A stretch of 46,381 nucleotides of DNA from Lentibacillus salicampi (GCF_004565465.1 NZ_SRHY01000027.1:1-46381); one strand, 5' to 3'. Positions 32,836-44,209 are shown, numbered from the stretch's first letter. Translations and numbers: made by a program. Notes: generated by a model from the letters alone, not told the origin.

Positions 32836-32843
32836 AAATATTT

Positions 32844-33497
32844 TTATGTCGTCGGCCATTCTCTTACTGGCTTGTATCCGGAATTTTGCAGAAAGTCTTT
32901 CTCTGTTTTCTGACTCAATCCTCGGATATCAATCTGACTCTGCAGTGCGGTGACGTGCATTTTTGCTGTATATTCTAATGTTTGTAATGCCATTCTTGCT
33001 TCTTTTAGACTTGTATCATATACAATGATGCCATGGTTTTCCAGAAGCAAGACGTTGGCGTACTTAGCTTTTTCTTTCACTGCCTGTGCCAGTTCTGTAC
33101 TGCCTGGATGATAATATGGGATACGCTCTACTCGTTCCAAATAGTACATAGCTTCCACAAAATAGTTTGATGGAATATCAATATTCGAATTTGCCAGTAG
33201 TGTACTATAAAACGGTGATGCATGAAGGATCGCATTCATTTCTGGTCGTTCTTCATAAATTCCCTGGTGCATTTTATATTCCTTTGATGGCTTTGATCCT
33301 TCCAAAAGGCTTGCACTCGAACATAATGAAAAATCATCGATCGCCAATTCCCCTAGATAGGTCCCACTTGCTGAGACATAAAATTCATCGGCGTTCAATC
33401 GGGCACTAATGTTGCCAGCAGTGCCCCATGCCAGATTTTTTTCCATCATGAATAGACCTGTTTGCTGCAATTCTTTAATAAGTTCTAAACGACTCAT
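32844..33497 (-). CDS. Class II aldolase-like protein with altered metal site
   Basis: This 217-aa protein aligns over its whole length with L-fuculose-1-phosphate aldolase (215 aa): GTAGNISARL, Glu73 in SKEYKMH, His92 in LHASPFY, and His155 in ENHGIIV. In FucA the zinc is held by His92, His94 and His155 with Glu73 as catalytic acid; here residue 94 is Ser. As the last gene of an operon with a DUF1537 kinase, it stands where OtnC/LtnC decarboxylating aldolases act, turning 3-oxo-tetronate 4-phosphate into dihydroxyacetone phosphate and CO2. The changed ligand makes the exact reaction uncertain. Confidence 0.85.
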   Translation of the reverse strand: MSRLELIKELQQTGLFMMEKNLAWGTAGNISARLNADEFYVSASGTYLGELAIDDFSLCSSASLLEGSKPSKEYKMHQGIYEERPEMNAILHASPFYSTLLANSNIDIPSNYFVEAMYYLERVERIPYYHPGSTELAQAVKEKAKYANVLLLENHGIIVYDTSLKEARMALQTLEYTAKMHVTALQSQIDIRGLSQKTEKDFLQNSGYKPVREWPTT

Positions 33498-33510
33498 TCT
33501 GACACACCCC

Positions 33511-34785
33511 TTATTGAAGTAAATTGACTAAGCCAATCGATAGTGATGGTACAAATACGATTAGTGCTAAGGTAATTAGGATTGCAATATAGAACGGGAG
33601 CAAGTTTATAGCAAGCCGATCAATTCTTGTATGGGCAATTTTACCAACGACAAATAAATTCAAACCTAACGGTGGTGTTACCATACCAATTGCTAAGGTT
33701 ACAATCATGACAATGCCAAAATGTACAGGATCGACGCCAACTTCCAATGCAACTGGTGCCAGGATTGGTGCCAAAATAATGATGGCAGCATTTGTTTCGA
33801 TAAACATTCCTACAACTAACAACAATAGCACAGCAACCCCCAAAAATACCATCGGGTTATCTGAAATAGAAGTTATTGACTGTGCGACTTGTTGTGGTAC
33901 ATTTTTAATCGTTAAGATCCAGCTGAACAGCCCTGCAGTCCCTAAAATAAACATAATGGTTGATGTCGTTGCTGTGGCTTGCGTTAATACACTCTTAATG
34001 TTGTTCAGATTGATCGCTTTATAGAAAACAATACTTACAATCAATGCATAAACCACTGCAACACCAGCAGCTTCAGTGGCTGTGAATACGCCGCTATAAA
34101 TACCGCCCAGGATGATAAATGGCATGATTAACGCTGGCAGAGCCTCAAGGAATGCCTTCCATACTTCTTTGCCTGATTTTTTCGGTTCTTTTAAGTAGTC
34201 TCGTTTTTTAGCTAGAATCATAACGGTAATGACCAAACCAATACCGATGACGATGCCTGGAACCATTCCTGCAATAAACAAATCGCCAACTGACGTGCCG
34301 GCAGCTACGCCATACAAGATCAATGGAATACTTGGTGGAATAATAATGCCTAGTGTTCCTGAAACGGCCTGTACACCACCTGCGAATTCTTTATGATAAC
34401 CACGAGCCACCATAGCGGGGATTAAAATCGAACCCAAGGCAGCAGTTGCGGCCACACTCGAACCTGATATTGCCGCGAAAAACATTGTCGTGACAACGGT
34501 AACAATGGCCAGTCCACCAGAAACGTGACCTGTAATCGCATTGGCCAAATTGATTAAACGTTGTGATATACCGCCATATTCCATAATAACACCAGCCAGC
34601 ATAAATAACGGAATCGCCATTAATGGAAAAGAATCCAGTGACGTAAATGCCTGTTGTGCTAATACCATTAGAGGCATATCCCCATCGACTAGAAGAGCTA
34701 ACGCTGATGAAAGCCCAAGTGCAATAGCCACAGGTACGCCAAGTAAAAATAATACGAGTAACGATATAATTAAAGTCGTAATCAT
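33511..34785 (-). CDS. dctM: TRAP transporter large permease, DctM type
   Basis: This 424-aa protein has about twelve membrane helices and TRAP-M signatures: an early FLLGVPVAIALGLSS, MAIPLFMLAGVIMEYGGIS, and SGSSVAATAALGSILIPAM. It forms the Na+-driven channel of a tripartite organic-acid importer. Its start overlaps the end of dctQ by four bases. The downstream gene is the class II aldolase-like protein. The substrate is probably the acid sugar metabolised by the operon. Confidence 0.92.
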   Translation of the reverse strand: MITTLIISLLVLFLLGVPVAIALGLSSALALLVDGDMPLMVLAQQAFTSLDSFPLMAIPLFMLAGVIMEYGGISQRLINLANAITGHVSGGLAIVTVVTTMFFAAISGSSVAATAALGSILIPAMVARGYHKEFAGGVQAVSGTLGIIIPPSIPLILYGVAAGTSVGDLFIAGMVPGIVIGIGLVITVMILAKKRDYLKEPKKSGKEVWKAFLEALPALIMPFIILGGIYSGVFTATEAAGVAVVYALIVSIVFYKAINLNNIKSVLTQATATTSTIMFILGTAGLFSWILTIKNVPQQVAQSITSISDNPMVFLGVAVLLLLVVGMFIETNAAIIILAPILAPVALEVGVDPVHFGIVMIVTLAIGMVTPPLGLNLFVVGKIAHTRIDRLAINLLPFYIAILITLALIVFVPSLSIGLVNLLQ

Positions 34786-35282
34786 TGAGCTTCACCCTCC
34801 ACTTCATCAGTACGCTGCTTTCTCGTTTCAATCAATACTGCCATCCCATTTAAAAACATTAATAATGAACCAACAGGCATCGATGCGTATGCCCACGCCA
34901 TGGAAAACTGTAATGTCGGGGTTGATTGCCCGGTAACCAAAAATGTCAATTGAAAACTAACGTAAGTCAGCATGGCAAAGAAAAAGGCACTTATTAAAAG
35001 AATGACGATATTCAGCCGTTTTTTATTCTTAGCGTTTACAACCTCCAGCAAGAAATCAATCGCGATATGCTCATTTTTTCGCACCGCTAATGCTGAACCG
35101 AGGAAAACAATATATATCATGATATAGCGTGAGATTTCCTCCGACCAAGCTAATGGAAAATTAATCACAAAACGTGTGACAACTTGCATAAACACGAGAA
35201 CTACTAAAGCTATAAATAAAACGGATACAACATATTTCACAACACTATTGATTCGATCTATAAATTTTAGATATGCGTCCAT
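34782..35282 (-). CDS. dctQ: TRAP transporter small permease, DctQ type
   Basis: This 166-aa protein with four membrane helices has the DctQ core FVINFPLAWSEEISRYIMIYIVFLGSALAVRKNEHIAIDF. It forms a complex with the large permease and overlaps it by four bases at the gene level. Length is typical. Confidence 0.9.
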   Translation of the reverse strand: MDAYLKFIDRINSVVKYVVSVLFIALVVLVFMQVVTRFVINFPLAWSEEISRYIMIYIVFLGSALAVRKNEHIAIDFLLEVVNAKNKKRLNIVILLISAFFFAMLTYVSFQLTFLVTGQSTPTLQFSMAWAYASMPVGSLLMFLNGMAVLIETRKQRTDEVEGEAQ

Positions 35283-35296
35283 TCAAACCCCTCCAA

Positions 35297-36298
35297 TCAT
35301 CTTAAATTATCAATGGTTTCATACAGATCACGTCCATATTCATCGGCCAAACGGTCATGCACAGGCTGAACAAGCTCTTCAAAAGGTGCTGTGTCTACTT
35401 CTACAACTTCTACACCTGCATCTTTCATCACCTGAAGCGCTTCTTCTTCCTCTTGGAAAACAAGCTCGTTTTGGTATTGGCGTGCTTCCAGCGCTGCTTC
35501 TTCAACAGCTTGTTGCTCAGAACTATTCAATTTTTGATAAGTCTTATCACTCATGAGCAATTGTACATAGCCATACACATGGTTTGTCTTAACTAAATAA
35601 TCTTGAACCTCTTGAATCTGAGCATTTGTGCTAAACGAAACCGGGTTTTCCTGTGCATCAATGACACCAGTCTGAAGTGATGAATACACTTCACTAAAGT
35701 TCATTGGCGTAGGATTAGCTCCCATTGCTGTCCACCCTTCAACGGATGCTTCTATATTAGGCGTTCGGATTTTAATTCCTTCCAGATCTGCAGGACTTTC
35801 AACTAACTTATTGGTTGTTAATTGTCGAGGTCCACGAATCCAAAATTCTAATCCACGTACGCCTGTTTTTTGTAGCGTGTCCGCTTGCAATTGTTCACCA
35901 GCATCCCCATAAAGAAAAGACTCGAGATGTTCTAAGTCCTGGAACATATAAGGTAATTCCAGAAGTGCGTATGGTTGATGGAAATTCGACATGACACCGG
36001 CTACAAGCGCAAAATCAACGGAACCGATTTGCATGCCCTCGACAAGGTCACGATCCGACCCTAATGTCGAGCTTGGATATATCTCGACTTGTACGGAGCC
36101 ATTTGTTTTTTCACCGACCAGCTCAGCAAACTTCTCAGAACCTTGATGCCAAGCATGCGACTCGTTTTGAATATGGCCAAGCCTTAACGTGGTAACGTCT
36201 TCATTATTCTCTTCAGAACTTGCAGGCTGCGTGCAACCTGCAAGTACCATGACAGTACTAATTATTAAAAAGATAGATAGATTCTTAAATAACTTCAC
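35297..36298 (-). CDS. dctP: TRAP transporter substrate-binding lipoprotein, DctP type
   Basis: This 333-aa solute receptor has a lipoprotein signal (MVLAGC, Cys22) and the DctP fold. The conserved arginine region FWIRGPRQLTTNK and IKIRTPN, and the substrate-loop QTGVIDAQENPVS are visible. These receptors usually bind a carboxylate through the conserved Arg. The start is GTG, 9 bases after GGGGG. Anchoring by lipid is normal for Gram-positive TRAP receptors. It precedes dctQ by 14 bases. Confidence 0.9.
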   Translation of the reverse strand: MKLFKNLSIFLIISTVMVLAGCTQPASSEENNEDVTTLRLGHIQNESHAWHQGSEKFAELVGEKTNGSVQVEIYPSSTLGSDRDLVEGMQIGSVDFALVAGVMSNFHQPYALLELPYMFQDLEHLESFLYGDAGEQLQADTLQKTGVRGLEFWIRGPRQLTTNKLVESPADLEGIKIRTPNIEASVEGWTAMGANPTPMNFSEVYSSLQTGVIDAQENPVSFSTNAQIQEVQDYLVKTNHVYGYVQLLMSDKTYQKLNSSEQQAVEEAALEARQYQNELVFQEEEEALQVMKDAGVEVVEVDTAPFEELVQPVHDRLADEYGRDLYETIDNLR

Positions 36299-36310
36299 GT
36301 ATATACCCCC

Positions 36311-37339
36311 CTAGGCATCAAATTCAACAAGTACTTTAACGGACTGGTCTTCCTTTTTGTCCACCATCCGAAATCCTTTGGCGGCATCTTCACAGGAAAG
36401 ACGGTGGGATATGACTTTTTCAACAGGAATTTCCTGTTTTTCAATAATCGATAAAGCTTCTTCGGTATCAGGTCGGTTATATGTCATGCAGCCGATAATT
36501 TCTTTTTCATTCTGCTGCAGTTGTTCGATATCGACTTCTTGCTGGTTTCGGAACATCGCAACGGTTACGGCACGACCACCTTTTTTCAATAAGGATAGTG
36601 CTTCATTTACAATACCTGGCACACCGGCTGTAATGAATACTTTATCGAAGCTGCCTCCCATTTCTTTTTTGACTGCTTCTATCCAGTCAGGCTGTTCTTT
36701 GGTATTGACCGTTTTGGCCGCGCCTAACGTCTGTGCGTACTCCAACGAATAATCCAGGACATCTGTTACAAGTGTGTGTTCAACACCTCGAGCTTTTACA
36801 GCAGCAAGCGTTAATAGACCAATCGGACCAGCGCCAATAACTGCAACACGATCTGTTGGTTTTACGTCACCTTTAAAAGCTGCATGGACACCAACAGCCA
36901 GTGGTTCAACCAGCACACCTCGATCATAGCTGACGGAATCAGGCAATTTAATGACTAGTGATTCCGGGGAAACAAAATATTCGGCCATTGTACCGAGCCA
37001 ATCACCCATACCAGGTGCTAGGCGTTCATCGGAATAATTGATGTTGCCTGTCATTTCGCCTTCACTTTCACCAGTTCCCATTTGTGGTTCAACTGTTACA
37101 CGGTCCCCAACTTTAACCGACGTCACATTGCTCCCAATTTCCGTCACTTCCCCAGCAACTTCATGTCCAATAACAACGGGAGGTTGCCGAAACGGGTGCA
37201 GTCCCTTATAAGTATGGATATCAGAACCACAAATGCCAGCAACATTAACTTTCATTAATACCTCATTTTCTTTTATCTTTGGACGATCGATGTCCTTAAC
37301 TTTAATCGTTTCAGCTTCTTCAACGTATACTGCTTTCAT
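36311..37339 (-). CDS. Zinc-dependent medium-chain dehydrogenase without structural zinc
   Basis: This 342-aa MDR-family alcohol/polyol dehydrogenase has the catalytic zinc ligands Cys37 (GICGSDIH) and His59-Glu60 (GHEVAG), and the NAD fold GAGPIGLL. The segment where four cysteines normally hold the structural zinc reads MGTGESEGEMTGNINYS, with no cysteines. In the operon it would carry out the first oxidation of the imported acid sugar, a step done in known tetronate pathways by LtnD-type beta-hydroxyacid dehydrogenases. L-threonine or sorbitol dehydrogenase are related families, but the context favours an acid sugar. Confidence 0.88.
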   Translation of the reverse strand: MKAVYVEEAETIKVKDIDRPKIKENEVLMKVNVAGICGSDIHTYKGLHPFRQPPVVIGHEVAGEVTEIGSNVTSVKVGDRVTVEPQMGTGESEGEMTGNINYSDERLAPGMGDWLGTMAEYFVSPESLVIKLPDSVSYDRGVLVEPLAVGVHAAFKGDVKPTDRVAVIGAGPIGLLTLAAVKARGVEHTLVTDVLDYSLEYAQTLGAAKTVNTKEQPDWIEAVKKEMGGSFDKVFITAGVPGIVNEALSLLKKGGRAVTVAMFRNQQEVDIEQLQQNEKEIIGCMTYNRPDTEEALSIIEKQEIPVEKVISHRLSCEDAAKGFRMVDKKEDQSVKVLVEFDA

Positions 37340-37352
37340 GATGCGATCACTC

Positions 37353-37976
37353 CTAATTATTGAAGTATATTGATTTTGAATTTTGTAAATGAGCTTGCAT
37401 TAAATCGATGCTATCTGAATGATGGCTTTCCAACGCTTTAAAAATTGCTGTATGCTCCTGATAAAACGTACGTACTCTCAGTGGATCCTTGTTAAGATGG
37501 CGCAGCGTTATTCTACGCAAATGATCCTGATAATTTAATAAGGTGCGCGTTATCTCGGTATTCCCAGCTATTTCACTAATAATCAGATGAAATTGATGAT
37601 CCAATGTCGCAAATGCCTTCACATCTAATTTATCAGTCGCATATTTTGTCTCATCTAAATTATCGCTTAGTTCCTTCAATTGCTCACCAGTAATTGTTTG
37701 ATAAACCGACTTACAATTAAAAATTTCCAGTGCAATACGCAAATTATAAATGTCGTTAATTCTTTCAACGGATAAGTCATTGACAATAATCCCTTGTTTG
37801 GAAGAAACGTTCACGAATCCCTCTGTTTCCAGGCGTGCCAGTGCATTTTTAATCGGGGTTTTACTCATGTCCAAATCGTTAATTAAGGCACGTTCTGACA
37901 GAAAATGCCCCGGCTGGTAGGCCTCGTCTAAAATCTTTTCTTTAATCTTTTGGTAGGCGATATCTTTTAAAAGCAT
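37353..37976 (-). CDS. GntR-family (FCD) regulator of the acid-sugar operon
   Basis: This 207-aa protein has a GntR winged helix (LSERALINDLDMSKTPIKNALARLETEGFVNVSSKQG) and a helical FCD ligand domain with DHQFHLII and YQEHTAIFKAL histidines. It lies inside the operon between the kinase and dehydrogenase genes, so it is co-expressed with its targets. Its probable operator is the TTAGAT repeat downstream of the operon promoter. The effector is likely a sugar acid. Confidence 0.9.
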   Translation of the reverse strand: MLLKDIAYQKIKEKILDEAYQPGHFLSERALINDLDMSKTPIKNALARLETEGFVNVSSKQGIIVNDLSVERINDIYNLRIALEIFNCKSVYQTITGEQLKELSDNLDETKYATDKLDVKAFATLDHQFHLIISEIAGNTEITRTLLNYQDHLRRITLRHLNKDPLRVRTFYQEHTAIFKALESHHSDSIDLMQAHLQNSKSIYFNN

Positions 37977-38002
37977 GTCCCTATTTCCTTCCCTTCTAAA
38001 TT

Positions 38003-39337
38003 TTATTGACCCGCTTTAAAAACATTTTCAAGGAAGTCTGTTCCACCTAGTTGACCGCTTTTTAAAGCAATTTCAAGATGATTGAATGACTCGCTTTCAG
38101 AATACGCCCGACATAATGGCGCACCAGGAGCAATGGACTGTAGTACCTCCAGCCCGAAAATGCCCAGTTGAGACGTGACAAATCCTGACGTATCTCCTCC
38201 TGTAATGACCAATCGTTTCAAATCACCGTTTTCCACGATGAATTTTGCCCATTCTCCTAGCTGTTTGCCAATATGAAAACCAATATCTTTTTTGATGCCA
38301 TGTTCAAGAAAATGATTCTTCGTAGACTCAATGACCGGATCATCAGCACCCTTAGCGGTATATAATACGACTTTCTTTTCGGTTTTAAGCAAGTCTATGA
38401 CATGGTTCAAGTAATTTTCCGGAATCTCGTTTTCTGTAAGTAACTCATATGGAATCTGCTCCATATGAAATCCAGATTGCTCTGCATGTTCCAATTGTGC
38501 TTTTGTGACATCTGATACACTTCCGGAAATGACCAGCATTTGTTCTATTTGTTCAGGCTTTTGTTCTTTTTCCTGATTGTTAACAATACCTTCTTGGCGC
38601 CATTTGTTTCCCAAAGCATATTCAATACCTGATGACCCAACAAGAAAATGGGATCCGTCATCTCTGGTTTCCCAAACGGCTTCCCCAAAGGCCTCCATAT
38701 GCTGCTCTTCCAGTGCATCAAATAAGATGATGTCTTCTTCAACGTCATTCAGCCTCACCTTGTTTTCTGATGCAGAATTCATATCACGAACAGTAACGGT
38801 TGCAATGGTTTGTTGCGTCTGTTCCTGCAAATGGACAGCCAAATCCGCCTCATCCATTGGGGTAACGGGGTGTTTGGACATAACAGGGTGTTCATCAAGC
38901 CGGTAGACAGTGCCATGAAAATTAGCAAAATGGTTGCCGAATACGGTATAACGACCCAGTGCAGGCGCTGCTACCAGTAGTGGGTAAGTCCCTTTTGTAA
39001 AGTAATCCCTTGCCACGTCCATTGCGTAACCAATACTTCCTACCTCAGGCGAAGAATCAAACGTCGAACAGACTTTATAATGCACAAAGTAAGGATTGAT
39101 ATCTTTGAATTTCTCATAGACAGGTGCGATTTCATTTTTCATTTCCGATTTGTCTTTTGCTCGAGCTGTACCGGCAACACCTATGCATTGAACGCCCTCA
39201 AAACGTTTGAGCATGTTTTCATTGGGCGGCTCCAGAAACAGAATCGTTCGTAAACCATATTGATCTAAAGCTTCCATGGCATCCGTAGAACCCGTGAAGT
39301 CATCGCCATAAAAAGCTAGTAAAATACGATTATCCAT
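38003..39337 (-). CDS. DUF1537 four-carbon acid-sugar kinase
   Basis: This protein of about 444 aa belongs to the DUF1537 kinase family (OtnK/DtnK/LtnK). Its N-terminal substrate domain opens with AFYGDDFTGSTDAMEAL, and the C-terminal nucleotide domain has LVITGGDTSGFVTSQLGI and GAPLCRAYSE. Characterised members phosphorylate threonate, erythronate or 3-oxo-tetronate at O4. The ATG at 39337 follows AAAGGATG; an upstream in-frame start at 39370 has no site. It is the first gene of the operon, behind a cre-bearing promoter. Together with the dehydrogenase, TRAP system and aldolase-like protein it defines a sugar-acid pathway. Related kinases act on oxo-isoapionate, so the substrate is not fixed. 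Confidence 0.9.
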   Translation of the reverse strand: MDNRILLAFYGDDFTGSTDAMEALDQYGLRTILFLEPPNENMLKRFEGVQCIGVAGTARAKDKSEMKNEIAPVYEKFKDINPYFVHYKVCSTFDSSPEVGSIGYAMDVARDYFTKGTYPLLVAAPALGRYTVFGNHFANFHGTVYRLDEHPVMSKHPVTPMDEADLAVHLQEQTQQTIATVTVRDMNSASENKVRLNDVEEDIILFDALEEQHMEAFGEAVWETRDDGSHFLVGSSGIEYALGNKWRQEGIVNNQEKEQKPEQIEQMLVISGSVSDVTKAQLEHAEQSGFHMEQIPYELLTENEIPENYLNHVIDLLKTEKKVVLYTAKGADDPVIESTKNHFLEHGIKKDIGFHIGKQLGEWAKFIVENGDLKRLVITGGDTSGFVTSQLGIFGLEVLQSIAPGAPLCRAYSESESFNHLEIALKSGQLGGTDFLENVFKAGQ

Positions 39338-39371
39338 GAAAATACATCCTTTCGACTTGAGATATAACATA

Positions 39372-39389
39372 GATCTAAGTTGTATCTAA
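39372..39389 (-). promoter_or_regulatory. Candidate operator of the acid-sugar operon
   Basis: On the minus strand TTAGATACAAC is followed by a second TTAGATC, a direct repeat with about one helical turn between copies, lying just past the -10. This is a good place for repression by the GntR protein encoded in the operon. Assignment is inference. Confidence 0.4.
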
Positions 39390-39393
39390 ATAG

Positions 39394-39422
39394 ATTCTAA
39401 CAAAAGCGTTTTCATAAATCAA
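39394..39422 (-). promoter_or_regulatory. Acid-sugar operon promoter with cre box
   Basis: The minus strand has -35 TTGATT (plus 39417-39422), a 17-base spacer and -10 TAGAAT (39394-39399). Plus 39401-39414, CAAAAGCGTTTTCA, matches 12 of 14 cre positions and lies in the spacer, so CcpA would block polymerase. Confidence 0.7.
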
Positions 39423-39465
39423 CAGTAATTTTTTGGGGAAATTGAGCGGTAGATCGCGAGAATTT

Positions 39466-39503
39466 ATATAAAAAGACCGGCACAAATTGAGTTCGCCGGT
39501 CTT
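39466..39503 (-). terminator. Terminator of the decayed gluconate cluster
   Basis: A perfect 9-bp stem AAGACCGGC/GCCGGTCTT (39473-39481 and 39495-39503) is followed on the minus strand by TTTTTATATAAATTC. It lies about 35 bases after the gnd remnant and is intact although the gene is not. Confidence 0.85.
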
Positions 39504-39537
39504 CTTATCGAAGGTTAGAAAATTGTTATACCCTCTA

Positions 39538-39787
39538 CTAAACTTCCCATTCGGTATGAAAACTACCTGGTTGGTCAACACGTTCATACGTATGTGCACC
39601 AAAATAATCCCGCTGTGCTTGTATCAATTCAGCCCCGCTGTTTGGAGAACGGTAACCATCATAAAAGGAAAGTGACGTACTAAAGCCAGGCAAAGATAAA
39701 TCTTTTTCGATTCCTTTCATCGTGATCAACTTTGGCAATACTTGCTCCCATAACATCAAGTCCGAACACGCCAATTGTATTTACCAT
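39538..39787 (-). pseudogene. gnd: 6-phosphogluconate dehydrogenase with internal deletion
   Basis: The ATG at 39787 starts [18 protein letters not shown], the N-terminal NADP-binding motif of 6-phosphogluconate dehydrogenase. Within 20 codons the frame runs out of homology. In another frame the last part of the enzyme follows: [35 protein letters not shown] and FHTEW. About 370-390 codons of the usual 470 are missing, including the catalytic residues, and the join is out of frame. The gene is dead. It belonged to a gluconate operon, directly after gntK. Confidence 0.85.
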
Positions 39788-39814
39788 TTCACCACAATCT
39801 CCCCTATCACACGT

Positions 39815-40825
39815 TTACGAACTATGTCGCTCGTGATCATTTCTTTTTTGAAATACTGCGAGTTTTTCATATTCATGTTCCAAATTGCTTGCTATACTGC
39901 TAAAAATCGGAATCAATTCGTTATATAATGCTTGATGTTCGGGCTCCGGGACGTGTTGATAAGTGGCGCCCATTAGATCCTTCGCAGTATCAAAAGAATC
40001 GATTTTTCCCTGTCCATATAAGCCTAGAAGACAGGCACCTAAACAGGATGATTCATAGCTTTCGGGTACCGTTACCGCATGCCCAAAGATATCCGCCAAC
40101 ATTTGTCGCCAAACTTTAGACCGGGAAAATCCACCCGTTGCTTGAATAGAAGTAACGGGTACGCCCATGACGTCCTGAATAGCTGAAAATACCATATATA
40201 AATTAAATATAACGCCTTCTAAGGCTGCCCTTATCATGTGCTCTTTTTTGTGGTTTAACGTGAGTCCAATAAAAGAGCCCCGTACGTTGTCATTCCAGAA
40301 AGGTGCTCTTTCTCCAGCTAAATAAGGATGAAACAAAAGACCGTTCGCCCCCGGGTCTACCCGATTCGCAATATCCGTTAAGGCATCATATGGATTGATC
40401 CCTAAACGGTTGGACGTTTTAACTTCACTCTCCGCAAGTTCATCACGTGTCCACCGCAGTACCATCCCCCCATTATTAACGGGGCCGCCTATAACCCAAT
40501 GATTCTCAGTTAATGCATAACAAAAAATCCGTTCTTTTGTATCGGTTCTTGGCTCAGGTGCCACGGTCCGGATAGCGCCGCTTGTTCCAATAGTTATGGC
40601 CATGTCACCTTCATGAATGACGCCCACCCCAAGGTTAGAAAGAACACCATCACTTGCCCCCACGACAAAAGGTGTGTTCTCCAAGATCCCCATTTTCTGG
40701 GCCAATTCCTCGTTACAACCTGACAGGACTTTGGTTGTTGGCACGAGACGTGATAATTTTTCTTTTGTGATATGGGCAGCTTTCAGAGCATCTTGATCCC
40801 ATTCAAAGGTGCTAAGATTCATCAA
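39815..40825 (-). pseudogene. gntK: Gluconate kinase lacking its N-terminal third
   Basis: The 336-aa frame is the C-terminal two thirds of an FGGY-family gluconate kinase: MMNLSTFEWDQDALK, VVGASDGVLSNLG, ITIGTSGAIRTV, GGPVNNGGMVLRW, and LFHPYLAGERAPFW. Intact GntK is about 510 aa; the first 170 or so residues, with the N-terminal ATPase half and its catalytic base region, are gone. The fragment begins exactly where the EIIA fragment at 40822-41052 ends, so a deletion fused the two genes. No ribosome binding site precedes it; any translation would come from coupling to the EIIA frame. Confidence 0.85.
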
Positions 40826-41052
40826 CTGGTGCTCTGAATGCCAATCGCATGCTTTGTATGAAAAAATTGAACAACCTCTCCATCAATAGGAGCAACGACA
40901 GTACCTTCTGTTGGCTCAACGGCAATGCCATCACCCATTAATTTCTGACTAAACATCTCATCTGGTACATCTTCCATGCTGATGACATTCCCCGTAAACG
41001 GAGACAAAATGGTTTCCGTTGTGTCTTGTTTTCCAAATAGTTTCTTGAACAT
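40822..41052 (-). pseudogene. Glucose-type PTS EIIA, truncated
   Basis: This 76-aa frame is the N-terminal half of a Crr/glucose-type EIIA (normally about 160 aa): MFKKLFGK, SPFTGNVISMEDVPDEMFSQKLMGDGIAV and TKHAIGIQS. It ends in a stop right after the join to gntK. The phosphorylated histidine, which lies in the missing LEILIHIGIDTV region, is lost; only the helper histidine in TKHAIG remains. It has a good AGGTGG site. It probably served the neighbouring EIICB permease, which now must use another EIIA. Confidence 0.85.
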
Positions 41053-41102
41053 CTATTCCACCTCCAGCTAAGATATAAATTAAAACGTACATACAACAAG
41101 CG

Positions 41103-41125
41103 AAAAAGCGAAAATTGACTTTCGC
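41103..41125 (-). terminator. Terminator after the GH4 gene
   Basis: GCGAAA (41108-41113) pairs with TTTCGC (41120-41125), followed on the minus strand by TTTTTCGC. It lies 20 bases after the GH4 stop and before the EIIA remnant, so EIIA was probably already weakly or separately expressed. Confidence 0.6.
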
Positions 41126-41144
41126 CCTTTGCACATTAATTGGT

Positions 41145-44100
<2,956 letters not shown>

Positions 44101-44180
44101 AACAATCCCCCCATTTCTATTTAATGTAGTCTTATTTTTCCACGTGGCTGTTTCGTTGTAAATGCTTTCAAGCACAATGA

Positions 44181-44209
44181 AAACGTGTTTCATAAGAAGA
44201 AACACGTTT
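44181..44209 (-). promoter_or_regulatory. Operator dyad upstream of the alpha-glucoside PTS operon
   Basis: AAACGTGTTT (44181-44190) and AAACACGTTT (44200-44209) form a perfect 10-bp inverted repeat across 9 bases, between the RpiR gene and the EIICB start. Each arm also resembles a cre box with one base too many. RpiR is the likely binder; CcpA overlap is possible. Confidence 0.65.

Noticed and set aside
39375..39602. 75-codon minus-strand frame over the gluconate terminator
   Set aside because: It is an out-of-frame shadow of the gnd remnant and continues through the terminator and the acid-sugar promoter.
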